A DNA stretch of 64,000 nucleotides. It comes from Celeribacter neptunius. GTDB taxonomy: Bacteria > Pseudomonadota > Alphaproteobacteria > Rhodobacterales > Rhodobacteraceae. The stretch lies in assembly GCF_900113955.1 (NCBI RefSeq), contig NZ_FORH01000001.1, positions 798,395-862,394 of the forward strand, in the 5' to 3' direction. Every line of letters starts with the position of its first letter. The stretch's first letter is position 1. Below, piece after piece: positions 9,365-19,508 of the stretch. The notes beneath the pieces were generated by a model that made no database searches, was not told the origin of the DNA, and saw only the letters and a list, made by a program, of their open reading frames with translations. The translations under genes were made by a program, and so were the position numbers.

Positions 9365-11566
<2,202 letters not shown>

Positions 11567-11573
11567 TCGTGCC

Positions 11574-13667
11574 ATGAGTTCAGGCCGTCCGGATATCCTC
11601 TTTCCGCTCTTCGCAGGGCTGGAAACGCTCGCCGGTGTCGGGCCGAAAACCGCCAAGCTGCTGCCATCGCTCGGGGTGGAAAAGCCGCGCGATCTCCTGT
11701 TCACCCTGCCGAACTCGGTCGTGGACCGGCGGCGGCGCGACAGCCTGCGCGAGGTGGTGCCGGGCGCCATCGCCACGGTCGAGGTCACGGTGCTCCGGCA
11801 TCAACCACCGGCGCGCAAGGGCCTGCCATATCGGGTCTATGTCGAGGACCGCGAGCTGGCCTTTCAGGTGGTGTTCTTCCGCGGTGCGCCGAACTGGATC
11901 GAAAGCCAGCTGCCCATCGGCGAGCGGCGTCTCCTGTCCGGCAAGGTCGAGATGTATGACGGGCAATTCCAGATGCCGCATCCGGATCACATCCTGACGC
12001 CCGATGAGGCGGGCAGCCTGCCGGGGTTCGAGCCGGTCTATCCGCTCACCGCCGGTGTGACGCAAAAGACCATGGCCAAGGCTGCGGATAGCGCGCTCGA
12101 CCGCCTGCCGGAGCTGGCGGAATGGATCGACACGGCACTGAAATCCCGCGAGGGCTGGCCGGATTTCGATGTGGCGGTGAAAAACGCTCATCATCCGATC
12201 TCGCAGAACGAAATTGCGCCCGACAGCGCGGCGCGGCAACGCCTGGCCTATGACGAGCTGTTTGCCCATCAGGTGACCTTGGCGCTGGCCCGCGCGCGGG
12301 TCCGTCGCGGCAAGGGGCGGATCAATGAGGGCACTGGAGCTTTGCGTTCCAAAGTCCTGAAATCCCTTCCATATCTCCCGACCGGCGCGCAGAATCGCGC
12401 GATGGACGAGATCGCCACCGATATGGCGGATGGCAAGCGGATGAACCGGCTGCTGATGGGCGATGTCGGCTCCGGCAAGACGCTGGTGGCGCTGATGGCG
12501 CTGCTGGTTGCGGTGGAGGCCGGCGGGCAGGGCGTGATGATGGCGCCGACCGAGATTCTGGCCCGCCAGCATCTCGAAGGGCTGCGGCCTCTGGCGGAGG
12601 CGGCGGGGGTGGTGCTGGAATTGCTCACCGGTCGTGACAAGGGCAAGGCGCGCGCGGCGAAAATCGCGGCCTTGAAACGCGGTGACATTCATATCCTCGT
12701 CGGCACCCATGCGGTGTTCCAAGACGATGTGCATTTCCACGATCTGCGCCTGTCGATTATCGACGAACAACACCGGTTCGGCGTGACCCAGCGGCTGGCG
12801 CTGGCGCAAAAGGGCGAGGCGGTGGATGTCCTGGTGATGACCGCGACGCCGATCCCGCGCTCGCTTTCCTTGGCGCATTACGGCGATATGGATGTTTCGA
12901 CCCTCGATGAAAAACCGCCCGGGCGGACGCCGATCAAGACCGCGCTGAGTTCGATCGAGCGGATCGACGAGGTCGTCGATCACCTGCGCAAGGCGATTGC
13001 CGACGGCAAACAGGCCTATTGGGTCTGTCCGCTGGTCGAGGAAAGCGAAGTGGTCGACATGATGGCCGCCGAGGAACGGTTCAAGGCGCTGCGCGCCGCG
13101 CTCGGCGAGGGCCATGTCGGGCTCGTGCACGGTCAGATGCCACCGGAGGAGAAAGACCGCACCATGGAGGCCTTTGCCGCCGGCACGCTCGCCGTGCTGG
13201 TCGCCACGACGGTGATCGAGGTCGGGGTCAACGTGCCCAATGCCTCGATCATGGTGATCGAACGCGCGGAGCATTTCGGTCTGGCGCAGCTGCACCAGCT
13301 CAGGGGCCGGGTGGGGCGCGGCGATGTCGCCTCGACCTGTCTGTTGATGTACAAACCACCGCTGACCGAAACCGGGCGGCGGCGGCTCGAGATCCTGCGC
13401 GAGACCGAGGATGGGTTCCGCATTGCCGAGGAAGACCTGTCGATGCGCGGTGCCGGCGATGTGCTGGGCACGGCACAATCCGGCCTGCCGCGATTCCGCG
13501 TGGCGGATCTGGAGCGGCAATCGGCGCTGATGGCGCTGGCGCAAAGCGATGCCCGCAAGCTGCTCCATGACGACTCGGAGCTCACGTCCGAGCGCGGCGC
13601 GGCGGTGCGTGTTCTCCTTTGGCTCATGGGGAAGGATGAAGCGATCCGTTTGATTTCAGTGGGTTAG
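11574..13667 (+). CDS. recG: ATP-dependent DNA helicase RecG
   Basis: Superfamily 2 helicase that remodels stalled replication forks and Holliday junctions. The product has 697 residues. The N-terminal wedge/OB domain (~1-230) carries LAGVGPKTAKLLPSLGV. The helicase core has Walker A GDVGSGKT, motif II DEQHRFGV, motif III VMTATPIPRSL and motif VI HQLRGRVGRG. The C-terminal DEDLSMRGAGDVLGTAQSGLP is typical of RecG. It is probably cotranscribed with ligA. No convincing terminator follows before the small gene at 13796. Confidence 0.97.
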   Translation: MSSGRPDILFPLFAGLETLAGVGPKTAKLLPSLGVEKPRDLLFTLPNSVVDRRRRDSLREVVPGAIATVEVTVLRHQPPARKGLPYRVYVEDRELAFQVVFFRGAPNWIESQLPIGERRLLSGKVEMYDGQFQMPHPDHILTPDEAGSLPGFEPVYPLTAGVTQKTMAKAADSALDRLPELAEWIDTALKSREGWPDFDVAVKNAHHPISQNEIAPDSAARQRLAYDELFAHQVTLALARARVRRGKGRINEGTGALRSKVLKSLPYLPTGAQNRAMDEIATDMADGKRMNRLLMGDVGSGKTLVALMALLVAVEAGGQGVMMAPTEILARQHLEGLRPLAEAAGVVLELLTGRDKGKARAAKIAALKRGDIHILVGTHAVFQDDVHFHDLRLSIIDEQHRFGVTQRLALAQKGEAVDVLVMTATPIPRSLSLAHYGDMDVSTLDEKPPGRTPIKTALSSIERIDEVVDHLRKAIADGKQAYWVCPLVEESEVVDMMAAEERFKALRAALGEGHVGLVHGQMPPEEKDRTMEAFAAGTLAVLVATTVIEVGVNVPNASIMVIERAEHFGLAQLHQLRGRVGRGDVASTCLLMYKPPLTETGRRRLEILRETEDGFRIAEEDLSMRGAGDVLGTAQSGLPRFRVADLERQSALMALAQSDARKLLHDDSELTSERGAAVRVLLWLMGKDEAIRLISVG

Positions 13668-13795
13668 GCGGATTTTTGCTCTTTTGTTCACGAATGTTCT
13701 CAAAAAGTTCTTTACAGACGTTCCGCAATATGAGAACAAATTAGCAACAAGAGATTAACCCTAACGCTCGAACCCTGATGCTTCCGGAGGATACC

Positions 13796-13918
13796 ATGAT
13801 CCAAGAACTGAAGTCCGTTGTTGCCCGTTCTCAGTCGACCCTGTTCGAAGACATGATTGGCGCCGTGGCGCTTCTGGTCATCCTGGTTGGCGGGTTGTCG
13901 CTTCCGGCGCTGGTCTGA
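13796..13918 (+). CDS. 40-residue predicted single-pass membrane protein
   Basis: The frame encodes 40 residues: an amphipathic N-terminal half (IQELKSVVARSQSTLFEDM) and a C-terminal hydrophobic helix (~residues 20-39, GAVALLVILVGGL...). A clear Shine-Dalgarno CCGGAGG ends six bases before the ATG. I recall similar tiny proteins annotated as hypothetical in Rhodobacteraceae, but could not check. The role is unknown; the layout suits a small membrane-protein regulator or subunit. A rho-independent terminator lies about 150 bp downstream. A TTAACC element at 13755 in its promoter is only a partial CtrA-like half-site. Confidence 0.65.
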   Translation: MIQELKSVVARSQSTLFEDMIGAVALLVILVGGLSLPALV

Positions 13919-14061
13919 GCCGCGTCCCCTGTTTCTGCCTAAGATCTGAATCCCAATGCCCGTACGGCGGCTTTGACTGACCCCTACCTGTTCCTGTCAG
14001 AGGTGGTTCCTCAAGCCACCAAATCATCCCTCAGCCCCCTGTGCGGGCTTCAGATCACACT

Positions 14062-14098
14062 ACCGCCGCCTTCTGTCCCAGAGCGCGGCGGTTTTTTT
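14062..14098 (+). terminator. Rho-independent terminator
   Basis: ACCGCCGC (14062-14069) pairs with GCGGCGGT (14085-14092) across a 15-base loop, followed by a run of T to 14098. It probably ends the transcript of the 40-residue membrane protein. Confidence 0.75.
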
Positions 14099-14204
14099 CT
14101 TGCTTCGGATGAGACATACCAACTGTGGCACCGCCCGGAAGACAAAGGATCAGGCTTTCGGGCGATGAGCCATGCGAATTTCAGCCAAAATCATGGAGAG
14201 AATG

Positions 14205-14648
14205 ATGATTGAACGTCTCGACTATGCTGCCATCAACGGCGGCGCCATTGCGAACATGGCGAAGTGCAAAAAGGACATGCCGTCGATCGACAGGAAACTG
14301 CGCGCGCTCATTGAACTCCGCGTGTCGCAGATCAATGGCTGTTCCTATTGCGTCGACCTTCATACAATGGAGGCGCGGCAGGCCGGGGAGGTGGCGCAGC
14401 GACTGGATTGTATGACCGTCTGGCGCGAGGTGCCGTTTTTTGACCCGGGGGAGAAGGCCGCGCTCGCATGGGCGGAGAGCCTGACCAAGGTGGCGGATCA
14501 GGGCGCGCCGGAAGATCTCTATGCGGCTCTGAGCGATCATTTCACCGAGGTGCAAATCGTTGATCTGACCTTGATCATCGCCCAAATGAACGCCTGGAAC
14601 CGGCTGGCCATCGGTTTCGAGCAGCTTCCCGACGCGAGGGCAGAATAA
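14205..14648 (+). CDS. Carboxymuconolactone decarboxylase/AhpD-like protein
   Basis: A 147-residue all-helical protein of the CMD superfamily. It carries the AhpD-type redox motif Cys46-Ser-Tyr-Cys49-Val-Asp-Leu-His53, so a peroxidase or alkylhydroperoxidase activity is more likely than muconolactone decarboxylation. Other family features are IDRKLRALIELRVSQING and the C-terminal AQMNAWNRLAIGFEQ. Two ATGs (14202, 14205) follow GGAGAG; 14205 has the better spacing. It stands alone, followed by a short gap and a convergent chemoreceptor gene. Confidence 0.85.
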   Translation: MIERLDYAAINGGAIANMAKCKKDMPSIDRKLRALIELRVSQINGCSYCVDLHTMEARQAGEVAQRLDCMTVWREVPFFDPGEKAALAWAESLTKVADQGAPEDLYAALSDHFTEVQIVDLTLIIAQMNAWNRLAIGFEQLPDARAE

Positions 14649-14781
14649 CCCCGGCCATACGGGCACGCGTCAAGCGAGATTGGCGTGACCGGTTCTGTCA
14701 GCGGGGAATATCCGCGGACAGAGGGCGGGAGCTGCGCACCGTCTCTCTGGCGGCAGACCCTGAGCCCCGCTGTTCGGGCTT

Positions 14782-16188
14782 TCAGAACGTATAGCCGAGC
14801 CGCAACCCGCCCCAATGTTCGCCGTTGACGAAAATCGGAGCCGACAGGTCCTTCATCATCACGAACTTGCCGCCGCCCATGTCGCGGCGATAGACCTGCA
14901 ACAGGAAGGGGTTCTTGTTGCGCCCGGCCTTGAGGCCGACACGGTCGTTGAACATCCGGCGGTTGCGCGCATTGGCGGCGTTCCAGTCCGGATCATTGCC
15001 CTGCGGCTGCGAGAATTTGCGATTGTGCGTCGGCAGATAGCCATTCGGATCGATCGCGGCGCAGAAGACGACCTTGGGATCGAACTCGAGCATCGGCTCC
15101 TGGACCCGCGGCAGGACTTCGTCGGTGAAATTGGTGAACCGGGCCATAAATTGCTCGGGATTTGTGCCGGCCAGCGAGGTATAGTTGCGATCGAACAGAT
15201 CGCTGCGCGAAATGCGCAGGCTGGCCAGACCTTCGGCGAAAAGTTCGGAGATCTCTTCGGCATTCTCTTTCATCTTATTGATGAATTTCAGATCCTCACT
15301 GGCGCCGCCAAGCGCGACCGAGGTCTGGAAAATTGTCTCTGACGTGTCGATGAGCTTTTCGACCCGTGTATGCGCGACATGGATGCCCTCGGCGGTGTCT
15401 TTCGCGGATTGGCCGATCTGATCGAAGGCGGGCTGGAATTTTTCCACCGCCGATTGCACCCGCTCGGCCTCTGTGGCCATGCTTTGGGTGGCATCATGGG
15501 TCTGTTGCACGCCCTGGGCGATCTCGCTGAGCGCGCGATCGGCCTCGCTGGCGGAGTTGATGACATGGCTAGCGTCGTTGGAGACCCCGGTGGCCTCCTC
15601 ACGCAGGCGTCCGACCCAGCTTGAGAGGGTCTCGATATTCTCCTCGATCCCTTCGGCGGCCTTGGCGGTCTTTTGCGACAGCTCGTTGATCGCCTCGGCG
15701 ACAACGCCAAAGCCGCGACCGCTTTCGCCGGCCCGCGCCGCCTCGATCTTGGCGTTGATGGCGAGAATGTTCACCTGACGGGCGATGTCGGCAATCGTGG
15801 CGTTGTTGTCCTCGACCGCTTCGAGAGAGGCGGCGACCCGTTCCATCCGCTCCGCAAGCTCCTTGACCCAGGAGGCGACGGTCTGCGATTTCTGGCCGCT
15901 CTCGCGCACGAAGGCCACCGACCCCTCGACCCGTTGCAGGGTCTGATCGGTCACTTTGGTAACACTGCCGAGCGCGTTGCGCACCGCGCTATTGGCGCTG
16001 ATCACCTCGGAGGCCGAACTTTGCACCTCGCGGAGAATATTGATCTGATGTTGGGATTGCTCGTCGACCTGGTCGAGAAAACCGGCGATATCCACCACCT
16101 CGAACCCCAGGCGACCGGCGTATTCCGCCAGCTGGGTCATGCGATGATCCGCCGATTGGTCTGCGTCAAACTCGTGTTTTGGAATCAT
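14782..16188 (-). CDS. Soluble methyl-accepting chemotaxis protein
   Basis: A 468-residue chemoreceptor with no membrane segment, so probably cytoplasmic. After a short N-terminal helical region, the signalling domain has the conserved hairpin tip (ILAINAKIEAARAGESGRGF, VVAEAINELSQKTA) at ~residues 140-185, with long coiled-coil flanks. The last ~150 residues form a C-terminal globular domain (DPKVVFCAAIDPNGYLPTHN, VYRRDMGGGKFVMMKDLSAPI) that resembles a redox- or ligand-sensing module but that I cannot name. The ATG at 16188 follows GGAGGAG; an earlier frame start (16233) lacks this. A TTAACC element lies upstream on the same strand. No che genes are in the window. Confidence 0.88.
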   Translation of the reverse strand: MIPKHEFDADQSADHRMTQLAEYAGRLGFEVVDIAGFLDQVDEQSQHQINILREVQSSASEVISANSAVRNALGSVTKVTDQTLQRVEGSVAFVRESGQKSQTVASWVKELAERMERVAASLEAVEDNNATIADIARQVNILAINAKIEAARAGESGRGFGVVAEAINELSQKTAKAAEGIEENIETLSSWVGRLREEATGVSNDASHVINSASEADRALSEIAQGVQQTHDATQSMATEAERVQSAVEKFQPAFDQIGQSAKDTAEGIHVAHTRVEKLIDTSETIFQTSVALGGASEDLKFINKMKENAEEISELFAEGLASLRISRSDLFDRNYTSLAGTNPEQFMARFTNFTDEVLPRVQEPMLEFDPKVVFCAAIDPNGYLPTHNRKFSQPQGNDPDWNAANARNRRMFNDRVGLKAGRNKNPFLLQVYRRDMGGGKFVMMKDLSAPIFVNGEHWGGLRLGYTF

Positions 16189-16194
16189 GGGCTC

Positions 16195-16212
16195 CTCCGA
16201 ACTGTTTCGGAG
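16195..16212 (-). promoter_or_regulatory. Hairpin overlapping the chemoreceptor ribosome site
   Basis: CTCCGAA and TTCGGAG form a perfect 7-bp stem with a 4-base loop. On the minus strand the 3' arm ends in GGAG of the Shine-Dalgarno GGAGGAG, seven bases from the start codon at 16188. It could limit translation; this is inferred from pairing only. Confidence 0.4.
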
Positions 16213-16293
16213 AATGGCCGATGCGCCTTTCAAACAGGTTAAACTGTTCTCGCTCTCAGAGCGGTATGGAATACGACCTTGGTGGCAATCGCC

Positions 16294-16752
16294 TCAGGAC
16301 CCGGCGGCGCCGTCTTCGAGTTGCTCGAAGGCGTGGCAGGCCGCGGTCAGCGTCAGCAGGATCGAGCCATGACGGTTCTTATAATCCCGCGCCGGCAGCA
16401 GGGCCTCGAAGCCGTCGAAAGGCGCGGAGGGCACGGGACCGCCGTCTTTGAGAAAGGCGCTCAGCTCGTCGCGGGCGCGCGCGAGCTCCGCATGGCTGCG
16501 CCCGATCACATGCTGGCCGAGAATGGCCGCGGCGGCCTGACCCAGCGCACAGGCTTTCACATCCTGAGCAAACCGGCTGACGCGTCCGTCCTCGACATCC
16601 ATATCCACGGTCACGGTCGAACCGCACAGGGGCGCGCGTTCGCGGATCGTCACCTGCGGTGCGTCGAGCCGCCCGACCAACGGAATATCGGCGGCCAGGG
16701 CCAGCAATTTGCCGGAATAGAGCTTTGCAAGATCGGTGGCGGATGTGGACAT
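16294..16752 (-). CDS. IscU/SufU-like iron-sulfur scaffold protein
   Basis: A 152-residue protein of the NifU-N/IscU fold, proposed to hold nascent Fe-S clusters. The three ligand cysteines are in the expected places: Cys43 in APLCGST, Cys68 in KACALGQAAA and Cys139 in AACHAFEQ. The start at 16752 gives a normal N-terminus (LAKLYSGKLLALA); longer frames extend into hisI antisense sequence. It is divergent from hisI with only 65 bp between starts. It is not in a suf or isc operon, but an A-type carrier and sufT lie 11-14 kb away. Confidence 0.82.
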   Translation of the reverse strand: MSTSATDLAKLYSGKLLALAADIPLVGRLDAPQVTIRERAPLCGSTVTVDMDVEDGRVSRFAQDVKACALGQAAAAILGQHVIGRSHAELARARDELSAFLKDGGPVPSAPFDGFEALLPARDYKNRHGSILLTLTAACHAFEQLEDGAAGS

Positions 16753-16817
16753 GGTTTGCCTTTCTCGGACGCGCCTCATAGATAGGTCATGGTCACGCTC
16801 AAGGAAAGGACGAACGG

Positions 16818-17177
16818 ATGTCTTTCGACCCCGCCACGCTGAAATACGACGACAAGGGGCTGATCCCCGCCATTGCCCAGGATGCCGCCAGCGGCGAGGT
16901 GCTGATGATGGCCTGGATGAACCATGAGGCGGTGGCAAAGACGCTCGAGACCGGGCGTGTGACCTATTGGTCGCGCTCGCGGCAGGCGTTCTGGATCAAG
17001 GGCGAGAGCTCCGGCCATGTGCAGGAACTGGTCGATTTTCGCTACGATTGCGACGCCGATTGTGTGCTCGTGACGGTGCACCAGACGGGCCCGGCCTGTC
17101 ACACCAACCGCCGCTCGTGCTTCTACCGCGCTGTCCGTGAGGGCGAGGTGGTCGAGCTGATGGCCCCGATGCTGTGA
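16818..17177 (+). CDS. hisI: Phosphoribosyl-AMP cyclohydrolase HisI
   Basis: Third step of histidine synthesis: opens the adenine ring of PR-AMP. The 119-residue product is the stand-alone form without the HisE domain. The metal-binding segment CDADCVLVTVHQTGPACH holds the conserved cysteines, and VTYWSRSRQAFWIKGESSG is the substrate-binding signature. AAGGAAAGGACGA precedes the ATG. It is convergent with gluQ, with four bases between the stop codons. Confidence 0.96.
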   Translation: MSFDPATLKYDDKGLIPAIAQDAASGEVLMMAWMNHEAVAKTLETGRVTYWSRSRQAFWIKGESSGHVQELVDFRYDCDADCVLVTVHQTGPACHTNRRSCFYRAVREGEVVELMAPML

Positions 17178-17181
17178 CGGC

Positions 17182-18042
17182 TCAAAGCCCGATCATCGCG
17201 CGCAGATCTTCGGGGCTGTAGCCCTCTTCGCGGAATTTCGAGATCGCCTTGGCATCCGAGCGCTTGGCCAGCCGTTTGCCATGTTCGTCGCGGATCAGCC
17301 GGTGATGATGATAGGCAATCTCCGGCAGGTCCAGAAGCGCCTGGAGCAGCCGGTGGATCTGGGTCGCCTGCATCAGATCGGCGCCGCGCACCGCTTCAGA
17401 GATGCCTTGGGCCGCATCGTCCAGAACGACCGAGAGGTGATAGGCCGCCGTGCCGATCTCCTTGCGGGCCAGAACGATATCGCCGACGCCATGGATCAGT
17501 TGATCGGCGTCGAGCCGATGCGTACCGGTTTCAAACGGGCCTGTTTCATTCCATGAAAAACGGCTGACATCTCCCAGATATTCCAGGGCATTTGCCATAT
17601 TGAGGCGAATGGCCTCGCCGAGGCGAAAATCGCGCATAGTGCGATGCCGACAGGTGCCGGGATAGATCCAGCCGTCCGGGCCCATCGGAGGTTCTGCGCC
17701 CTCCTGTGGCGCGGACATGGCCGTCTGGATGTCACGACGGGTGCAGGAACAGGGGTATATCAATCCCAATTCATGCAGCCTGTTCAAAGCATTTGCGTAA
17801 ATATCTTCACGTGCGGTGACATGCAGGACCGGCTCCGGCCAGTGCAGGCCGAGCCATCGCAGATCGGCATAGATCAAGGCTTCCCATTCCGGGCGGCAGC
17901 GCGATGTGTCGCCATCCTCGATGCGCAGCAGGAACATGCCAGTATGCGCCTTGGCGCGCTCATAGGCCGTGAGGGCGGAATAGGCGTGACCCAGATGCAA
18001 CGGCCCTGTGGGGCTTGGTGCGAACCGGGTCACGTAATGCAT
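17182..18042 (-). CDS. gluQ: Glutamyl-Q tRNA(Asp) synthetase GluQ
   Basis: A truncated glutamyl-tRNA synthetase paralogue that attaches glutamate to queuosine at position 34 of tRNA-Asp rather than to a tRNA 3' end. The 286-residue product has only the catalytic domain: FAPSPTGPLHLGHAYSA with HLGH at 16-19, a zinc site (CSC...TC) near residues 95-125, and a degenerate KMSKS (KRLAKRSDA). The anticodon-binding half of GluRS is missing, as expected. Its ATG overlaps the trmFO stop by one base (TGATG), so translation is probably coupled. Confidence 0.95.
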   Translation of the reverse strand: MHYVTRFAPSPTGPLHLGHAYSALTAYERAKAHTGMFLLRIEDGDTSRCRPEWEALIYADLRWLGLHWPEPVLHVTAREDIYANALNRLHELGLIYPCSCTRRDIQTAMSAPQEGAEPPMGPDGWIYPGTCRHRTMRDFRLGEAIRLNMANALEYLGDVSRFSWNETGPFETGTHRLDADQLIHGVGDIVLARKEIGTAAYHLSVVLDDAAQGISEAVRGADLMQATQIHRLLQALLDLPEIAYHHHRLIRDEHGKRLAKRSDAKAISKFREEGYSPEDLRAMIGL

Positions 18043-19388
18043 CAGGATTGCCCCTCAAGCCACTGAGAAAAATCTTCTTTGGCGCGATCCGTATATCCTT
18101 TGTAGCGTTCTTTGCGGCCCTTGCGACCGCCGCGGATGCCGTCCAGAGGCGGGAACAGGCCGAAGTTCACATTCATCGGCTGGAAGGTCTTGGCCTCGGC
18201 GCCGCCGGTGATGTGATGGATCAGCGCGCCCATGGCGGTGCTGCCCGGGGGCGGTCCCATATCGCGGCCCGAAAGCTCGGCGGCGGCCAGACGCCCGGCC
18301 AGAAGCCCCATGGCGGCGCTTTCGACATAGCCCTCGACCCCCGTCACCTGACCGGCAAAGCGGATATTGGGTCGGGATTTCAGCCGCATCTGATCATCGA
18401 GCAAGGTCGGCGAATTCAGGAACGTGTTGCGATGAATGCCGCCCAGACGCGCGAAAGAGGCGTTCTCCAACCCGGGAATCATTTTGAAAACCTCGGCTTG
18501 CGCGCCGTACTTCATCTTGGTCTGAAAGCCGACGATATTGTAGAGCGTGCCGAGCTTGTTGTCGCGGCGCAGCTGCACAACGGCATAGGCCTTTTCCTCG
18601 GGTCTATGCGCATTGGTCAGCCCGATGGGCTTCATCGGCCCGTGGCGCAACGTCTCGCGCCCGCGTTCCGCCATCACCTCGATCGGCAGGCATCCGTCGA
18701 AATAACCGGCGGTCTCGCCCTCGTGGAACTCGGTCTTGTCGGCGGCCAGGAGTGCGTCGATGAAAGCCTCGTACTGATCCTTGGTCATCGGACAGTTGAG
18801 ATAGGCTTTCTGCTCTTCCTCGGTCTCGCCCTTATCATAGCGCGATTGCAGCCAGGCGACATCCATATCGATGCTCTCGGCATAGACGATGGGGGCGATG
18901 GCGTCGAAAAAGGCCAGACGATCCGTGCCGGTTTCCTTGGCGATGGCTTCGCCCAGAGCCGGTGAGGTCAGCGGTCCGGTGGCGAAAATCCACATGCCTT
19001 CGGAGGGCAGCTCGGCGATCTCGCCATAGTCTGTCGAGATGTTCGGATGCGATTTGAGCGCCGCCGTGACGGCTTCGGCAAAGGGTTCGCGATCCACGGC
19101 CAGCGCACCGCCGGCGGGCAGGCGATGCTGGTCCGCGGTCTGCATGATCAAGCCGTTTGCGGCGCGCATTTCCCAATGCAACAGCCCGACGGCATTCTGT
19201 TCGCTGTCATCGGAGCGAAACGAGTTGGAACAGACCATCTCGCCGAAATTGCCGGTCTGATGCGCGAAGGTGCCGGTCTCGGGCCGCATCTCGTGCAGCA
19301 CGACTTTAATGCCCATGTTGGCGGCCTGCCAGGCAGCCTCGGAACCGGCCATGCCGCCACCGACGATGTGAAGTGTTTTCTCTGTCAT
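18042..19388 (-). CDS. trmFO: Folate/FAD-dependent tRNA (m5U54) methyltransferase TrmFO
   Basis: Methylates U54 in the T-loop of tRNA, using methylene-tetrahydrofolate and FADH2. The 448-residue protein starts with an FAD-binding Rossmann motif ([16 protein letters not shown]). It contains the family segments [25 protein letters not shown] and [20 protein letters not shown]. The start at 19388 gives the canonical N-terminus [11 protein letters not shown]; a longer frame runs over the gyrA terminator. It is coupled to gluQ, so two tRNA-modifying enzymes share one transcript. Confidence 0.96.
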   Translation of the reverse strand: MTEKTLHIVGGGMAGSEAAWQAANMGIKVVLHEMRPETGTFAHQTGNFGEMVCSNSFRSDDSEQNAVGLLHWEMRAANGLIMQTADQHRLPAGGALAVDREPFAEAVTAALKSHPNISTDYGEIAELPSEGMWIFATGPLTSPALGEAIAKETGTDRLAFFDAIAPIVYAESIDMDVAWLQSRYDKGETEEEQKAYLNCPMTKDQYEAFIDALLAADKTEFHEGETAGYFDGCLPIEVMAERGRETLRHGPMKPIGLTNAHRPEEKAYAVVQLRRDNKLGTLYNIVGFQTKMKYGAQAEVFKMIPGLENASFARLGGIHRNTFLNSPTLLDDQMRLKSRPNIRFAGQVTGVEGYVESAAMGLLAGRLAAAELSGRDMGPPPGSTAMGALIHHITGGAEAKTFQPMNVNFGLFPPLDGIRGGRKGRKERYKGYTDRAKEDFSQWLEGQS

Positions 19389-19458
19389 GGTTCGCGATGT
19401 AGTGGAGCGATAGCAAAAAGAAAAGAGGCGGTGTCGCTGCGGCCTGCCCAGAAATGCA

Positions 19459-19480
19459 AAAGGCCCCGCAAGGGGCCTTT
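19459..19480 (-). terminator. gyrA rho-independent terminator
   Basis: AAAGGCCCC and GGGGCCTTT form a perfect 9-bp stem with a 4-base loop, about 30 bp after the gyrA stop on the minus strand and followed there by TTTT. It separates gyrA from trmFO. Confidence 0.85.
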
Positions 19481-19508
19481 CGATCTTCATGTAAGGGCGA
19501 TGAAGCCT

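Noticed and set aside
13744-13758. CtrA full site before the 40-residue membrane protein gene
   Set aside because: TTAACC is present, but the left half at the required spacing reads GCAA; too weak to call.
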